Shown here: one piece after another, positions 26,607 through 34,830 of the stretch
Numbering within the stretch: the first letter of the stretch is position 1
Layout: every line of letters starts with the position of its first letter
Source: Parapedobacter composti
GTDB taxonomy: Bacteria > Bacteroidota > Bacteroidia > Sphingobacteriales > Sphingobacteriaceae
Direction of reading: 5' to 3'
Assembly (NCBI RefSeq): GCF_900112315.1
Contig: NZ_FOLL01000004.1
Coordinates: forward strand, 62,001-126,000
DNA length: 64,000 nt
The notes under the pieces: generated by a model
Told to the model about the DNA's origin: nothing
The model's input: the letters and a program-made list of their open reading frames with translations, nothing else
The model's database searches: none
Position numbers and translations under genes: made by a program

Positions 26607-27457
26607 TGGGTATTAGAAAGCGAAAAGCAGAAGAATGGGTTTTCAAGGCGCTGATGGTGGCTGCTTGTTTGGTGGTCAGCTCAAGCCTTTTCCTTATTGT
26701 GGGAACCATTGTGGTAAAGGGTGTGCCTTACCTCACGTGGGACATGGTCACCCAGGTACCCCAAGGGGGGTTCTATATCGGTAAGGAAGGCGGGGTGCTC
26801 AATGCGATTATCGGTTCCCTTTACCTCGCGGGGGGAGCCACGGTGCTGGGACTGCTGGTCAGCATTCCCATTTCAATCTACCTGAACATTTACCTGAAAC
26901 ATGGGAGCTTGCTGGGCAAATCGGCCAAATTGGCTTACGATGTGCTGTTCGGCATCCCCTCCATCGTATATGGCGCATTTGCATTCAGCATCATGATATG
27001 GCTCGGCGTGCGGGCGTCTTTGCTGGGCGGTATCATTGCGGTGACCCTGCTCATCATCCCCATTCTGGTGCGCACATTGGATGAAGTGATTGCCACGGTA
27101 CCGCGGGAACTGAAGCATGCGGCGCTATCCCTGGGCGCTACGCGGTGGGAAGCCGCCAAAGTGGTGCTTAAACAGATTAAGCCGGGCATCTATACGGCGG
27201 TATTGCTTGCTTTCGGCCGCGGCATCGGTGATGTTGCCGCAGTGCTGTTTACAGCTGGATTCAGCGATAATATCCCGAAGTATATCGATGAACCGGCCGC
27301 CACGCTGCCCCTGGCGATATTTTTCCAGTTGAGCAGCCCGATTCCCGAAGTACAGGGGCGGGCGTATGCCTCTGCGCTTATCTTGACCATCATTATTCTC
27401 GTGATTGTGGTGGTCTCGCATTTTCTTTCGGCCAAACACTCGAAACATAATCTGTAA
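26606..27457 (+). CDS. pstA: Phosphate ABC transporter permease PstA
   Basis: Second channel subunit of the phosphate importer, 283 residues and six helices. The PstA hallmark FGIPSIVYGAFAFSIMIWLG and the coupling loop LKHAALSLGATRWEAAKVVLKQIKPG are clear. A long extracellular loop (LTWDMVTQVPQGGFYIGKEGG) follows the first helix. The ATG shares one base with the pstC stop (TGATG), so translation is coupled. The ATPase gene begins one base after the stop. Confidence 0.93.
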   Translation: MGIRKRKAEEWVFKALMVAACLVVSSSLFLIVGTIVVKGVPYLTWDMVTQVPQGGFYIGKEGGVLNAIIGSLYLAGGATVLGLLVSIPISIYLNIYLKHGSLLGKSAKLAYDVLFGIPSIVYGAFAFSIMIWLGVRASLLGGIIAVTLLIIPILVRTLDEVIATVPRELKHAALSLGATRWEAAKVVLKQIKPGIYTAVLLAFGRGIGDVAAVLFTAGFSDNIPKYIDEPAATLPLAIFFQLSSPIPEVQGRAYASALILTIIILVIVVVSHFLSAKHSKHNL

Positions 27458-27458
27458 T

Positions 27459-28220
27459 ATGACGCAACATCCGCTCATCAGTGTAAAGAACCTGAATGTC
27501 CACATCGATGGACACCATATCCTCAAGGACATTAACATCAATATTCCTGATAAAAGCGTTACATCCATTATCGGTCCGTCCGGCTGCGGTAAAACCACGC
27601 TGCTCAAAACATTCAACCGGTTGCTGGATGATACGGCAAACGTCAGCGTAACCGGCAGCGTCCTGGTGGACGACGAAGACATCTACGCGCCCCATGCTGA
27701 AGTAACCCACATCCGCCAGAAAATGGGGCTGCTTTCGCAGCGCCCTTACCCCCTGCCGATGTCTATATTTGACAATGTGGCCTACGGTCCGAGAATCCAC
27801 GGCATACGGAAGAAGAGCGAACTGGAGGCCATTGTGGAGAAACAGCTGAAAGACACCGGACTCTGGGAAGAAGTGAAAGACCGGCTGCACAGCCCGGCGG
27901 CTAAACTATCCATCGGCCAGCAACAGCGGCTGTGCTTAGCCAGGGGACTGGCTGTAGAGCCTGAAATTATCCTGGGCGACGAATCCACTTCAGCACTTGA
28001 TCCCGTATCCACCCATAAAATCGAAGACCTCTTCGTGCGGCTAAAAGAAAAATACACGATTGTGCTGGTGACACACATCCTCCGCCAAGCCCGCCGCATT
28101 TCAGACTATATCATTTTTGTCTACATGGGAGAAATCATCGAATTCGGCCCTACCGATGAAGTACTGCTCAACCCCAAAGAAGAGCTTACCCGCCAATATG
28201 TGAAAGGATTTATCAGTTAA
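27459..28220 (+). CDS. pstB: Phosphate ABC transporter ATP-binding protein PstB
   Basis: ATPase of the phosphate importer, 253 residues. Walker A is GPSGCGKTTLLKTFNRL, the signature motif LSIGQQQRLCLARGL, and the D-loop SALDP. Two departures from the common PstB sequence are visible: the signature reads LSIGQ rather than LSGGQ, and the Walker B neighbour is DEST rather than DEPT. The catalytic Asp and Glu are intact, so it should be active. Start chosen at the ATG 1 base after pstA, because the 18 codons upstream lie inside pstA and do not match the family. No phoU gene follows. Confidence 0.92.
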   Translation: MTQHPLISVKNLNVHIDGHHILKDININIPDKSVTSIIGPSGCGKTTLLKTFNRLLDDTANVSVTGSVLVDDEDIYAPHAEVTHIRQKMGLLSQRPYPLPMSIFDNVAYGPRIHGIRKKSELEAIVEKQLKDTGLWEEVKDRLHSPAAKLSIGQQQRLCLARGLAVEPEIILGDESTSALDPVSTHKIEDLFVRLKEKYTIVLVTHILRQARRISDYIIFVYMGEIIEFGPTDEVLLNPKEELTRQYVKGFIS

Positions 28221-28274
28221 ATCGAAATAGCCCATACCCCGGCCCCCTGTGCTGCGCCGGGCACGGCACCGGCG

Positions 28275-29711
28275 TTACACTGCCGCCGTTTTCCAGCGCC
28301 CCCTGCTGAACAACCAAAGGGTGAACAGGCCCACCGAGGTTTCCGACACGAATACACCCCAGAATACGCCTGAATGCCCCCACCCCAGCACCTCTGCCAA
28401 CAAATACGATAACGGAATCTGGATTAACCAGAAAAACACCACGTTTATTTTGGTCGGTGTGCGGGTGTCCCCCGCGCCGTTGAAGGCCTGTACGGATACC
28501 ATCCACCAGCCATAAACGAAAAAGGAATACGACAGGATGCGCAACCATTCCCCTCCGATGGCTATCACCTGCGCGTCATCGGTGAAAATACGCATCAGCG
28601 GCTCGTTAAAGAAAAAGTAGCCGGCCGATATGGCCAGCAAAAACACCATGTTATAAAGCCCGATATGCCATACGGCCGCCTCCGCACGTTCAGGGCGGCC
28701 CGCCCCCAGGTTCTGCCCCACCAGCGTAGCAGCCGCATTGGCCAGTCCCATCGCCGGCATCATGGTAAACATCATAACCCGCAAAGCGATAGTAGCTCCC
28801 GCCACCGCCTCGCTCCCGATGCCGGCGAGGATACGCATCAGGAAGATCCACGACGTCATGGACACGATCATCTGGCCGATACCTCCGACTGATGTACGCA
28901 AAATGGAAAACGCGGCTTTTGCATCCCAATACAGCTGCGAAAAACGCACATGGATATGCCGGCCGCCTTTTCCGAAAAGTACCCGCAACTGCATGGCCAC
29001 CCCTATTCCCCTCCCCACATTCGTTGCGATGGCCGCCCCTTCCAGTCCCATTGCGGGTATAGGCCCCCAGCCGAATATAAAAATAGGATCGAGAATGATA
29101 TTCACTGCATTGGCAACGAGCAGTACCCGCATGGCGATAGCCGCATCGCCTGCTCCCCGGAATACCGCATTGATAACGAACAGCAACATGATAACCACAT
29201 TCCCCCCAAGCATCCATTGGGTATAGCGGTAGCCTTCAGCAATACCTTTGGCGTCGCTCCCCATCAGCGCCAGTAATTCCTTGGGGTAGATGATTCCGGC
29301 AATCGCAAACGGCAGGGACGCGAGCACAGCGATAAACAGCGACTGAACAGCGGCCAACGCGGCCCCTTCTTTGTTTTTTTCGCCGACACGCCGGGCCACC
29401 ACTGCCGTAACGGCCATGGAAAGCCCTATGCCGATGGAATACAGCAGGTACAGAAACGTTTCGGTGAGTCCCACGGTGGCCACGGCCCACGCACCCAGCT
29501 TGCCCACAAAAAAAATGTCCATGACGGCAAAGGTCGATTCCATGACCAATTCAAGAATCATCGGCGCAGCCAGCAATAAGATGGCCCTTTTTAATCCGAT
29601 CTGGGTGTAATCGGCTTCTGTGCCGCGTATGGCATTTTTGATTTCCTGCCAAAGGGTTCCCCGCCTGTCCGCGTGCACCGCGGTGTTGTCATTTGTCTGA
29701 TAGCCCATCAT
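28275..29711 (-). CDS. MATE family multidrug/metabolite exporter
   Basis: A 478-residue antiporter with twelve predicted helices in two similar halves, of the NorM/DinF superfamily: LAAPMILELVMESTFAVMDIFFVGKLG in the first half and the mirrored PAMGLANAAATLVGQNLGAGRPERA in the second. The first 45 residues are a soluble extension with no known motif. It exports drugs or organic cations using a Na+ or H+ gradient; the substrate cannot be told. Convergent with pstB (54-bp gap). No TetR or MarR regulator is adjacent. The gap of 96 bases to 29808 separates it from the receiver-like gene on the same strand. Confidence 0.9.
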   Translation of the reverse strand: MMGYQTNDNTAVHADRRGTLWQEIKNAIRGTEADYTQIGLKRAILLLAAPMILELVMESTFAVMDIFFVGKLGAWAVATVGLTETFLYLLYSIGIGLSMAVTAVVARRVGEKNKEGAALAAVQSLFIAVLASLPFAIAGIIYPKELLALMGSDAKGIAEGYRYTQWMLGGNVVIMLLFVINAVFRGAGDAAIAMRVLLVANAVNIILDPIFIFGWGPIPAMGLEGAAIATNVGRGIGVAMQLRVLFGKGGRHIHVRFSQLYWDAKAAFSILRTSVGGIGQMIVSMTSWIFLMRILAGIGSEAVAGATIALRVMMFTMMPAMGLANAAATLVGQNLGAGRPERAEAAVWHIGLYNMVFLLAISAGYFFFNEPLMRIFTDDAQVIAIGGEWLRILSYSFFVYGWWMVSVQAFNGAGDTRTPTKINVVFFWLIQIPLSYLLAEVLGWGHSGVFWGVFVSETSVGLFTLWLFSRGRWKTAAV

Positions 29712-29807
29712 GATTGTTTTTACCGCTAACCAAGTAGCTGGCCAAATTTAGTGCATGCAATTGACATACACCATGTGCGAAAGAGACAATCCGGGGGGGT
29801 ATTTGCG

Positions 29808-30248
29808 TTATTTGAAACTACCGGTTTCCTGGAACGCTCGGCAAAGCTTTTCGGCAATAATCTCTGCTGCAGCGGTTTTGACGAGGGCGATATCCACGTC
29901 TATAAGCTGTATAGGCTGAAGGCGTGGCAGGTTTGCGCGATCCACGAAGACCGCGATCTTGGCCCCCGGATATTTCTTCCGGAGCGCCTCAAGGTGCGGC
30001 GTGTATTGCTGGTTAAGAAAATAGCGCTCTTCAAGTATTATCAGATCGTATACCTCGCCCTCCCGTATCAGTTCCGTCCGTATTCCAGACTGGCTTATCG
30101 CACTCGCACAGACGTCGGGCAAGTAATAATTTACGGTTTTCAGGAGGGCGCTCCGTTCCGGGGCGATGTCATCGATGATGAGTACCCGGAGCCCCCTCTT
30201 GGTCCTCGATATCGAAGCGAGGTACTGGTTGATACTGTTCGGATCCAT
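29808..30248 (-). CDS. Degenerate response-regulator receiver protein (Glu at the phosphorylation site)
   Basis: A 146-residue stand-alone receiver-like protein. RVLIIDDIAPERS keeps the acidic pair (Asp26, Asp27), and ALVKTAAA keeps the conserved Lys (124). The segment YDLIILEERYF has Glu73 where the phospho-accepting Asp is normally found, and the conserved Thr/Ser after IAVFV is missing. It therefore probably cannot be phosphorylated, and the Glu may mimic the phosphorylated state. No output domain is attached. It is transcribed toward the MATE gene, but no partner kinase is near. A constitutively 'on' protein-protein adaptor is a reasonable guess. Confidence 0.6.
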   Translation of the reverse strand: MDPNSINQYLASISRTKRGLRVLIIDDIAPERSALLKTVNYYLPDVCASAISQSGIRTELIREGEVYDLIILEERYFLNQQYTPHLEALRKKYPGAKIAVFVDRANLPRLQPIQLIDVDIALVKTAAAEIIAEKLCRAFQETGSFK

Positions 30249-30308
30249 TTAGCAGTTTACTGGATAGTTAAAATATTAGTCATTGTTTGTGTAAACCGAA
30301 CCGGTTGA

Positions 30309-30364
30309 GTGCTTCAGGTGCGGATGCCCTGCTGCGCCTCGCGTCGTTTTATCCTCTCACGATT
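30309..30364. other. Start of a 548-bp gene-free stretch before the XRE regulator
   Basis: From 30249 to 30796 I see no credible gene. The part to about 30440 is GC-rich and contains one large inverted repeat (listed separately); from 30480 on it is AT-rich, with no T-run terminators, tRNA-like cloverleaf or known riboswitch. The last 50 bases carry a perfect palindrome in front of the regulator gene. Confidence 0.5.
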
Positions 30365-30430
30365 GGTGGTAGCCGGATTTCAGCATGACGGTTAACACTG
30401 CCACGGCGTGACATAAATCCGGCCACCACC
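30365..30430. repeat. Long inverted repeat, 16-base arms
   Basis: GGTGGTAGCCGGATTT (30365-30380) and AAATCCGGCCACCACC (30415-30430) are complementary over 16 bases with one A/G exception that could pair as G-U on one strand. The loop is 34 bases. There is no T run on either side, so it does not look like a terminator. It could be a small structured RNA, a REP/MITE-type remnant or the scar of a mobile element. Confidence 0.5.
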
Positions 30431-30750
30431 AGCAAACCTGAGCTTGAACAAGATGAACAGCAAAAATGTGAGCTGGCTACAGACCTAACTGTTATATTGC
30501 TTCATGCTTCAAAATGCGATAAAATGAGTTGATTCGGTTGAAATTCCTGGCAAAGACAAACGTGTTTTAATTTAATTTATCATACAGTTTATTGATTTTC
30601 ATATTATTCAATCACTACACTATTAGGATATTCGGGGCTTTGGCATCATTTATGGTTAGGCAGCAAAATCTATTTGTACGCTCGTTATTGGTCTGTTCAT
30701 AGGAGCAACAATACTTAGAAACAACGTGGCTAATATATAGAATATATCTT

Positions 30751-30780
30751 AATAAATTCTAATAATTATTAGAATTTATT
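30751..30780. promoter_or_regulatory. Perfect 30-bp palindrome upstream of XRE regulator
   Basis: Two 15-base arms, AATAAATTCTAATAA and its exact complement TTATTAGAATTTATT, with no spacer, ending 16 bases before the regulator ATG. The position fits an autoregulatory operator overlapping the transcription or translation start region. Confidence 0.6.
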
Positions 30781-30796
30781 CAATTATTTGCTTAGC

Positions 30797-31177
30797 ATGT
30801 CAACTCCGCTGAAAAGAATAAAGCATTTTATTGATTTAAAAGGGATAACGGTTAGTGCGTTTGAAAAATCAGTTGGCTTTTCAAACGGCTCATTCAGTGG
30901 TCAATTAAAAAGAAACAGGACGATTGGTGTAGATAAATTAGAACATATACTAAAAACTTATCCCGACCTGAATGCCGAGTGGGTATTGACCGGTCGCGGG
31001 CACATGTTAAGGGATGCGGAAAAGGAAAGCGACACCCCTCCCCCCGCCTTCCAGGAGGCTATAACCGTTATGGAACGGAACTATGAACGGACCATTGAAT
31101 CGTTGAACCAGGTCATCGCGGCACAGCAGAAAACCATTGCCGTGCTGGAACAATTAGTGGCCCGGAAAGGGGAATAA
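30797..31177 (+). CDS. XRE-like helix-turn-helix regulator with coiled-coil tail
   Basis: A 126-residue DNA-binding protein. Residues 1-75 form a lambda-repressor-like helix-turn-helix (LKRIKHFIDLKGITVSAFEK, then NGSFSGQLKRNRTIG), ending with AEWVLTGRGHML, a block common in Bacteroidota phage-type repressors. Residues 88-126 (ITVMERNYERTIESLNQV and QQKTIAVLEQLV) are a predicted coiled coil for oligomerisation, in place of a peptidase S24 domain. The start is the ATG at 30797; a TTG three codons earlier is possible. A perfect palindrome just upstream suggests autoregulation. No phage genes are adjacent, so it may be a domesticated repressor. Confidence 0.8.
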   Translation: MSTPLKRIKHFIDLKGITVSAFEKSVGFSNGSFSGQLKRNRTIGVDKLEHILKTYPDLNAEWVLTGRGHMLRDAEKESDTPPPAFQEAITVMERNYERTIESLNQVIAAQQKTIAVLEQLVARKGE

Positions 31178-31243
31178 CCCGCCGCAGGAAATCCGCCATA
31201 TCGGGGCAACCGGCTGAAGGCCTGCAACGCGGATCGGCGGAGA

Positions 31244-33436
31244 TTAGTTCCCCAACTCAGACATAAACTTAATGCGCATCAATTGGATTTCTTCATACGT
31301 GTAATCGTCCGGCCCGAGGTCGCGGAGTGCCTGATCGATTGAATCCACCTCGGCACTGCGAAAATAATCGAACACTTCATCCTGCCGCTCTTCGTCAATG
31401 ATTTCATCCACAAAATATCCGAGGTTAAGTTTGGTTCCCGAATTGACGATGGATTCCACTTCTTTCAGTAAATCTTCATAACTGATACCCTTGGAATGGG
31501 CGATGTCTTCCAGACCGATTTTGCGGTCAATATTCTGTATGATGGATACCTTGAGTGCAGACTTGTTCGCCGTGCCTTTGATAACCAGGTCCTGCGGGCG
31601 ATCTACTTCGTTTTCTTCGACGTATTGTTTTATCAGTTCAACGAACTGTGAGCCAAACTTCATGGCTTTGCCTGCACCCACTCCATGTATTTGTTTCAAC
31701 TCGTCGAGCGTAATCGGATAGTGCGTGCACATTTCCTCCAATGACGGATCCTGGAATACCACAAACGGCGGGAGCCCCTTTTGTTTGGCAATTTTTTTCC
31801 GCAGTTCTTTCAGCATCTTGAGCAGTTGGGTATCCACGGCCCCGCCACCCTGCTGTAAGGGTTCGTCGCTGCCGTCTTCTGTAGCGGCTTCCATGGGCTT
31901 GTTCAGGATGAACTTAATACCGTATGGGCTTTCGATAAAGCGTCTACCGGTTTCCGTGAGCTTCAGCAATCCATAGTGGTCAATATCCTTCGCAAGGAAA
32001 TTATTCAGCACGGCCTGCCGGATAAGGGATTTCCAATAGATAATCCCCTGCTCTTTTCCGCTACCGAACAAAGGGTGGCTGTCGTGCTTATAAGACGCAA
32101 TCGGCTGATTGTTCTGCCCGATGAACACATTGATGACGTGGTGGTCATCGAACTTCTCACCTTGCTCCTGGATGAATTTCAAGACATCCAATAAAGCGTC
32201 TTCCCCATCAAAGTATGTTTGCTGTGCGCTGCAGTTATCGCACATGCTGTTGCAGCCGGTCTCATCGAAATTCTCACCGAAATAGTGAAGTATTTGCTTA
32301 CGGCGGCACACCGACGACTCCGAGTAGTCGATAACCTCCTTCAGGATCTGTGTACCGATTTCCCTTTCGGATACCGGTTTGTCCTTCATGAACTTGGTCA
32401 GCTTTTCAATATCCTTTTCCGAATAAAACGCCAAGCAATGGCCTTCCCCCCCATCGCGTCCCGCACGTCCGGTTTCCTGGTAATACCCTTCCATGCTCTT
32501 GGGGATATCGTGGTGGATGACATAGCGCACATCCGGTTTGTCGATGCCCATGCCAAAGGCAATGGTGGCTACGATAACTTCCACATCCTCCATGAGGAAC
32601 TTGTCCTGCGTTTCGGCCCGGGTTTTGGCATCCAGCCCGGCATGGTATGGCAATGCCCGGATGCCGTTGATGTTAAGTATTTCGGCAATTTCCTCTACTT
32701 TTTTCCGGCTCAGGCAGTATATGATGCCGGATTTGCCGGTGTTGTTCTTGATGAAACGCACGATTTCCTTGACCACGTTTTTCTTGGGGCGCACCTCATA
32801 AAACAGATTGGCCCGGTTGAAAGACGACTTGAACAGCGTGGCGTCATTCATCTGCAGGTTCTTGCGGATATCGGATTGCACCTTCGGCGTAGCCGTTGCC
32901 GTAAGGGCAATCACCGGTATATTGTTGTCAATGGCATTGATAACCGACCGTATTTTGCGGTACTCCGGACGGAAGTCGTGCCCCCACTCTGAGATACAGT
33001 GCGCCTCATCCACCGCCACGAACGACACGGTAATCAACTTGAGGAACTCCATGTTTTCGGCCTTGGCCAGCGATTCCGGTGCTACGTAGAGCAACTTGGT
33101 TTTGCCAGACATCACATCTTGCTTAACGCGGGTAACGTCGCTCTTGTTTAACGATGAATTTAAGAAGTGGGCGATGCTGTCGTCGCCCCCGAAAGACCGG
33201 AGCTGATCCACCTGGTTTTTCATCAATGCTATCAGCGGGGAAATCACGATAGCCGTACCTTCGCTCATCAACGCGGGCAACTGGTAACAGATGGATTTTC
33301 CACCGCCCGTAGGCATGATAACGAATGTGTCTTTTTTTTGTAAGATATTGGTGATTATTGCTTCCTGATCACCCTTAAATGTATCAAAACCAAAAAATTC
33401 CTGTAAATTGTCGAATAATCTTTTCTCTATTTCCAT
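31244..33436 (-). CDS. recQ: ATP-dependent DNA helicase RecQ
   Basis: A 3'-5' helicase of the RecF repair route and replication-fork processing. The 730-residue protein has the full RecQ layout: Walker A MPTGGGKSICYQLPAL near residue 42, DEAH box in AVDEAHCISEWGHDFRPEY, and motif VI HHDIPKSMEGYYQETGRAGRDG. The zinc site is C-RRKQILHYFGE-C-x3-C-x2-C, and the RQC winged helix follows. A C-terminal HRDC domain (around 540-620) and about 100 extra residues (VDEIIDEERQDEVFDYFRSAEV) complete it, as is usual in Bacteroidota RecQ. The gene stands alone, with its own promoter box. Confidence 0.96.
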   Translation of the reverse strand: MEIEKRLFDNLQEFFGFDTFKGDQEAIITNILQKKDTFVIMPTGGGKSICYQLPALMSEGTAIVISPLIALMKNQVDQLRSFGGDDSIAHFLNSSLNKSDVTRVKQDVMSGKTKLLYVAPESLAKAENMEFLKLITVSFVAVDEAHCISEWGHDFRPEYRKIRSVINAIDNNIPVIALTATATPKVQSDIRKNLQMNDATLFKSSFNRANLFYEVRPKKNVVKEIVRFIKNNTGKSGIIYCLSRKKVEEIAEILNINGIRALPYHAGLDAKTRAETQDKFLMEDVEVIVATIAFGMGIDKPDVRYVIHHDIPKSMEGYYQETGRAGRDGGEGHCLAFYSEKDIEKLTKFMKDKPVSEREIGTQILKEVIDYSESSVCRRKQILHYFGENFDETGCNSMCDNCSAQQTYFDGEDALLDVLKFIQEQGEKFDDHHVINVFIGQNNQPIASYKHDSHPLFGSGKEQGIIYWKSLIRQAVLNNFLAKDIDHYGLLKLTETGRRFIESPYGIKFILNKPMEAATEDGSDEPLQQGGGAVDTQLLKMLKELRKKIAKQKGLPPFVVFQDPSLEEMCTHYPITLDELKQIHGVGAGKAMKFGSQFVELIKQYVEENEVDRPQDLVIKGTANKSALKVSIIQNIDRKIGLEDIAHSKGISYEDLLKEVESIVNSGTKLNLGYFVDEIIDEERQDEVFDYFRSAEVDSIDQALRDLGPDDYTYEEIQLMRIKFMSELGN

Positions 33437-33447
33437 TGCGCCTTTCG

Positions 33448-33455
33448 CAAATTTA
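33448..33455 (-). promoter_or_regulatory. -7 promoter box for recQ
   Basis: The minus strand reads TAAATTTG, an exact TAnnTTTG box, ending 12 bases before the recQ ATG, giving a very short leader. Confidence 0.45.
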
Positions 33456-33490
33456 GCCAGACTGATATCAAAAGAATGCCCAAAATAACA

Positions 33491-33498
33491 TATTTTTG
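33491..33498 (+). promoter_or_regulatory. Possible -7 box in the recQ-manC intergenic region
   Basis: TATTTTTG matches TAnnTTTG on the plus strand, 250 bases before manC. The 311-bp gap 33437-33747 otherwise has a GC-rich patch (33540-33665) with an open frame (read CSVWMDGGSGSGWMRVLK) that lacks a normal start codon and ends at TGA 33664-33666. It could be a gene remnant or leader RNA. I see no terminator or known riboswitch. Confidence 0.3.
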
Positions 33499-33747
33499 CG
33501 CATATCAGTATCTAAAATTATAAATAATATTTGGGAAAAGCAATTCCGTATCAAAAATGTCACTGAAGACACCGTACGCCCAAACACAAGGTGTTCCGTC
33601 TGGATGGACGGGGGATCGGGCAGCGGTTGGATGCGCGTGCTGAAGACCCGCGGCACCTCGGGTTGACCGGTCATTAGTTAAATACTGTAAAAGAAATGCG
33701 TAAAGCAATTAAACCGAAATAAACTGATAAAATAAGACAGAATACAC

Positions 33748-34830
33748 ATGAAGAATTATTATGCCGTTATCATGGCTGGCGGTATCGGAAGCCGGTTCTG
33801 GCCGGTAAGCCGTACCAGCTTGCCCAAGCAGTTTATCGACATGTTAGGAACGGGTAAGACACTTATCCAAGCCACCTACGATCGCTTCCGGAAAATCGTT
33901 CCCGAATCCAATATTTTCGTGGCCACAAACGAATCGTATGCAAGCCTGGTCCGCGAGCAATTGCCTAACTTGACGCCCCAGCAATTGATACTGGAGCCGA
34001 TTATGCGCAACACCGCTCCGTGTATCGCTTATGCGAGTCACAAAATACAACAGCTGAACCCCGACGCCACGGTGGTAATCGCCCCGGCGGATCACCTTAT
34101 CCTTGATACGGAAGCTTTTGTAAGCGACATCACCAAGGGGCTTAAATGCGCGGAGCGCCACGACTGGCTGATTACGCTGGGGATCAAACCCTCACGCCCG
34201 GATACGGGCTACGGCTATATCCAATACGGGAAAAGCGCTTCGGTGCAGGGATTTAAGAAGGTCAAGACGTTTACGGAAAAGCCGAACCTGGAACTGGCCA
34301 AAACCTTCCTGCAGAGCGGCGACTTTCTCTGGAATGCGGGAATTTTCATCTGGTCGGTCAAATCCATCATCCAGGCCTTCGACAAGTATCAGACGGAAAT
34401 GAACGATGTTTTCAAAGAAGGCAGCGAGGTCTATAATTCCGCACGTGAAGCCAAGTTTATTTCCGGTGCTTTTGTGCGCTGCGTCAATATTTCCATAGAT
34501 TTTGCCATCATGGAAAAAGCGGACAACGTTTACGTCCTCCCTTCGGACTTCGGATGGTCTGATTTGGGCACCTGGGCTTCCATTTATGAACTGGCGGAAA
34601 AGGATTACCTTGGCAACGTGTCATCGTCTGCCGAGAATGTCATTGTCTACGATTCGTCCAACTGTATGATCCACGCCCCCAAGGATAGGCTTGTTATCAT
34701 CAAAGGGCTGCACAATTTCATCGTGGTGCAGTCGGACGATACGCTGATGATCTGCCCGAAAGACCAGGAACAGGGAGTTAAACAGATCGTTGCCGATGTA
34801 AAAGATAAATTCGGGAATAAATACATCTGA
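33748..34830 (+). CDS. manC: Mannose-1-phosphate guanylyltransferase
   Basis: Makes GDP-mannose from mannose 1-phosphate and GTP for surface polysaccharides and glycoproteins. The 360-residue single-domain enzyme begins with the pyrophosphorylase motif AVIMAGGIGSRFWPVSRTSL followed by PKQF, and has EPIMRNTAPCIAYA, ADHLI and the FTEKP and FLWNAGIFIW blocks typical of the family. The C-terminal isomerase domain found in bifunctional ManC is absent. The stop shares a base with the next ATG (TGATG), so it is coupled to the enoyl-CoA hydratase gene, an odd pairing in function. Confidence 0.93.
   Translation: MKNYYAVIMAGGIGSRFWPVSRTSLPKQFIDMLGTGKTLIQATYDRFRKIVPESNIFVATNESYASLVREQLPNLTPQQLILEPIMRNTAPCIAYASHKIQQLNPDATVVIAPADHLILDTEAFVSDITKGLKCAERHDWLITLGIKPSRPDTGYGYIQYGKSASVQGFKKVKTFTEKPNLELAKTFLQSGDFLWNAGIFIWSVKSIIQAFDKYQTEMNDVFKEGSEVYNSAREAKFISGAFVRCVNISIDFAIMEKADNVYVLPSDFGWSDLGTWASIYELAEKDYLGNVSSSAENVIVYDSSNCMIHAPKDRLVIIKGLHNFIVVQSDDTLMICPKDQEQGVKQIVADVKDKFGNKYI

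Noticed and set aside
29751-30308. 185-codon open frame on the plus strand
   Set aside because: Antisense to the receiver-like gene, whose motifs are clear on the minus strand.
30249-30796. tRNA or small structured RNA gene in the gap before the XRE regulator
   Set aside because: No cloverleaf or known RNA family pattern could be read; only the inverted repeat and the palindrome are supported.
32219-32992. 257-codon open frame on the plus strand
   Set aside because: Antisense to recQ, no family resemblance.
33468-33674. 68-codon minus-strand open frame upstream of recQ
   Set aside because: It crosses the recQ promoter region and has no family resemblance or ribosome site.
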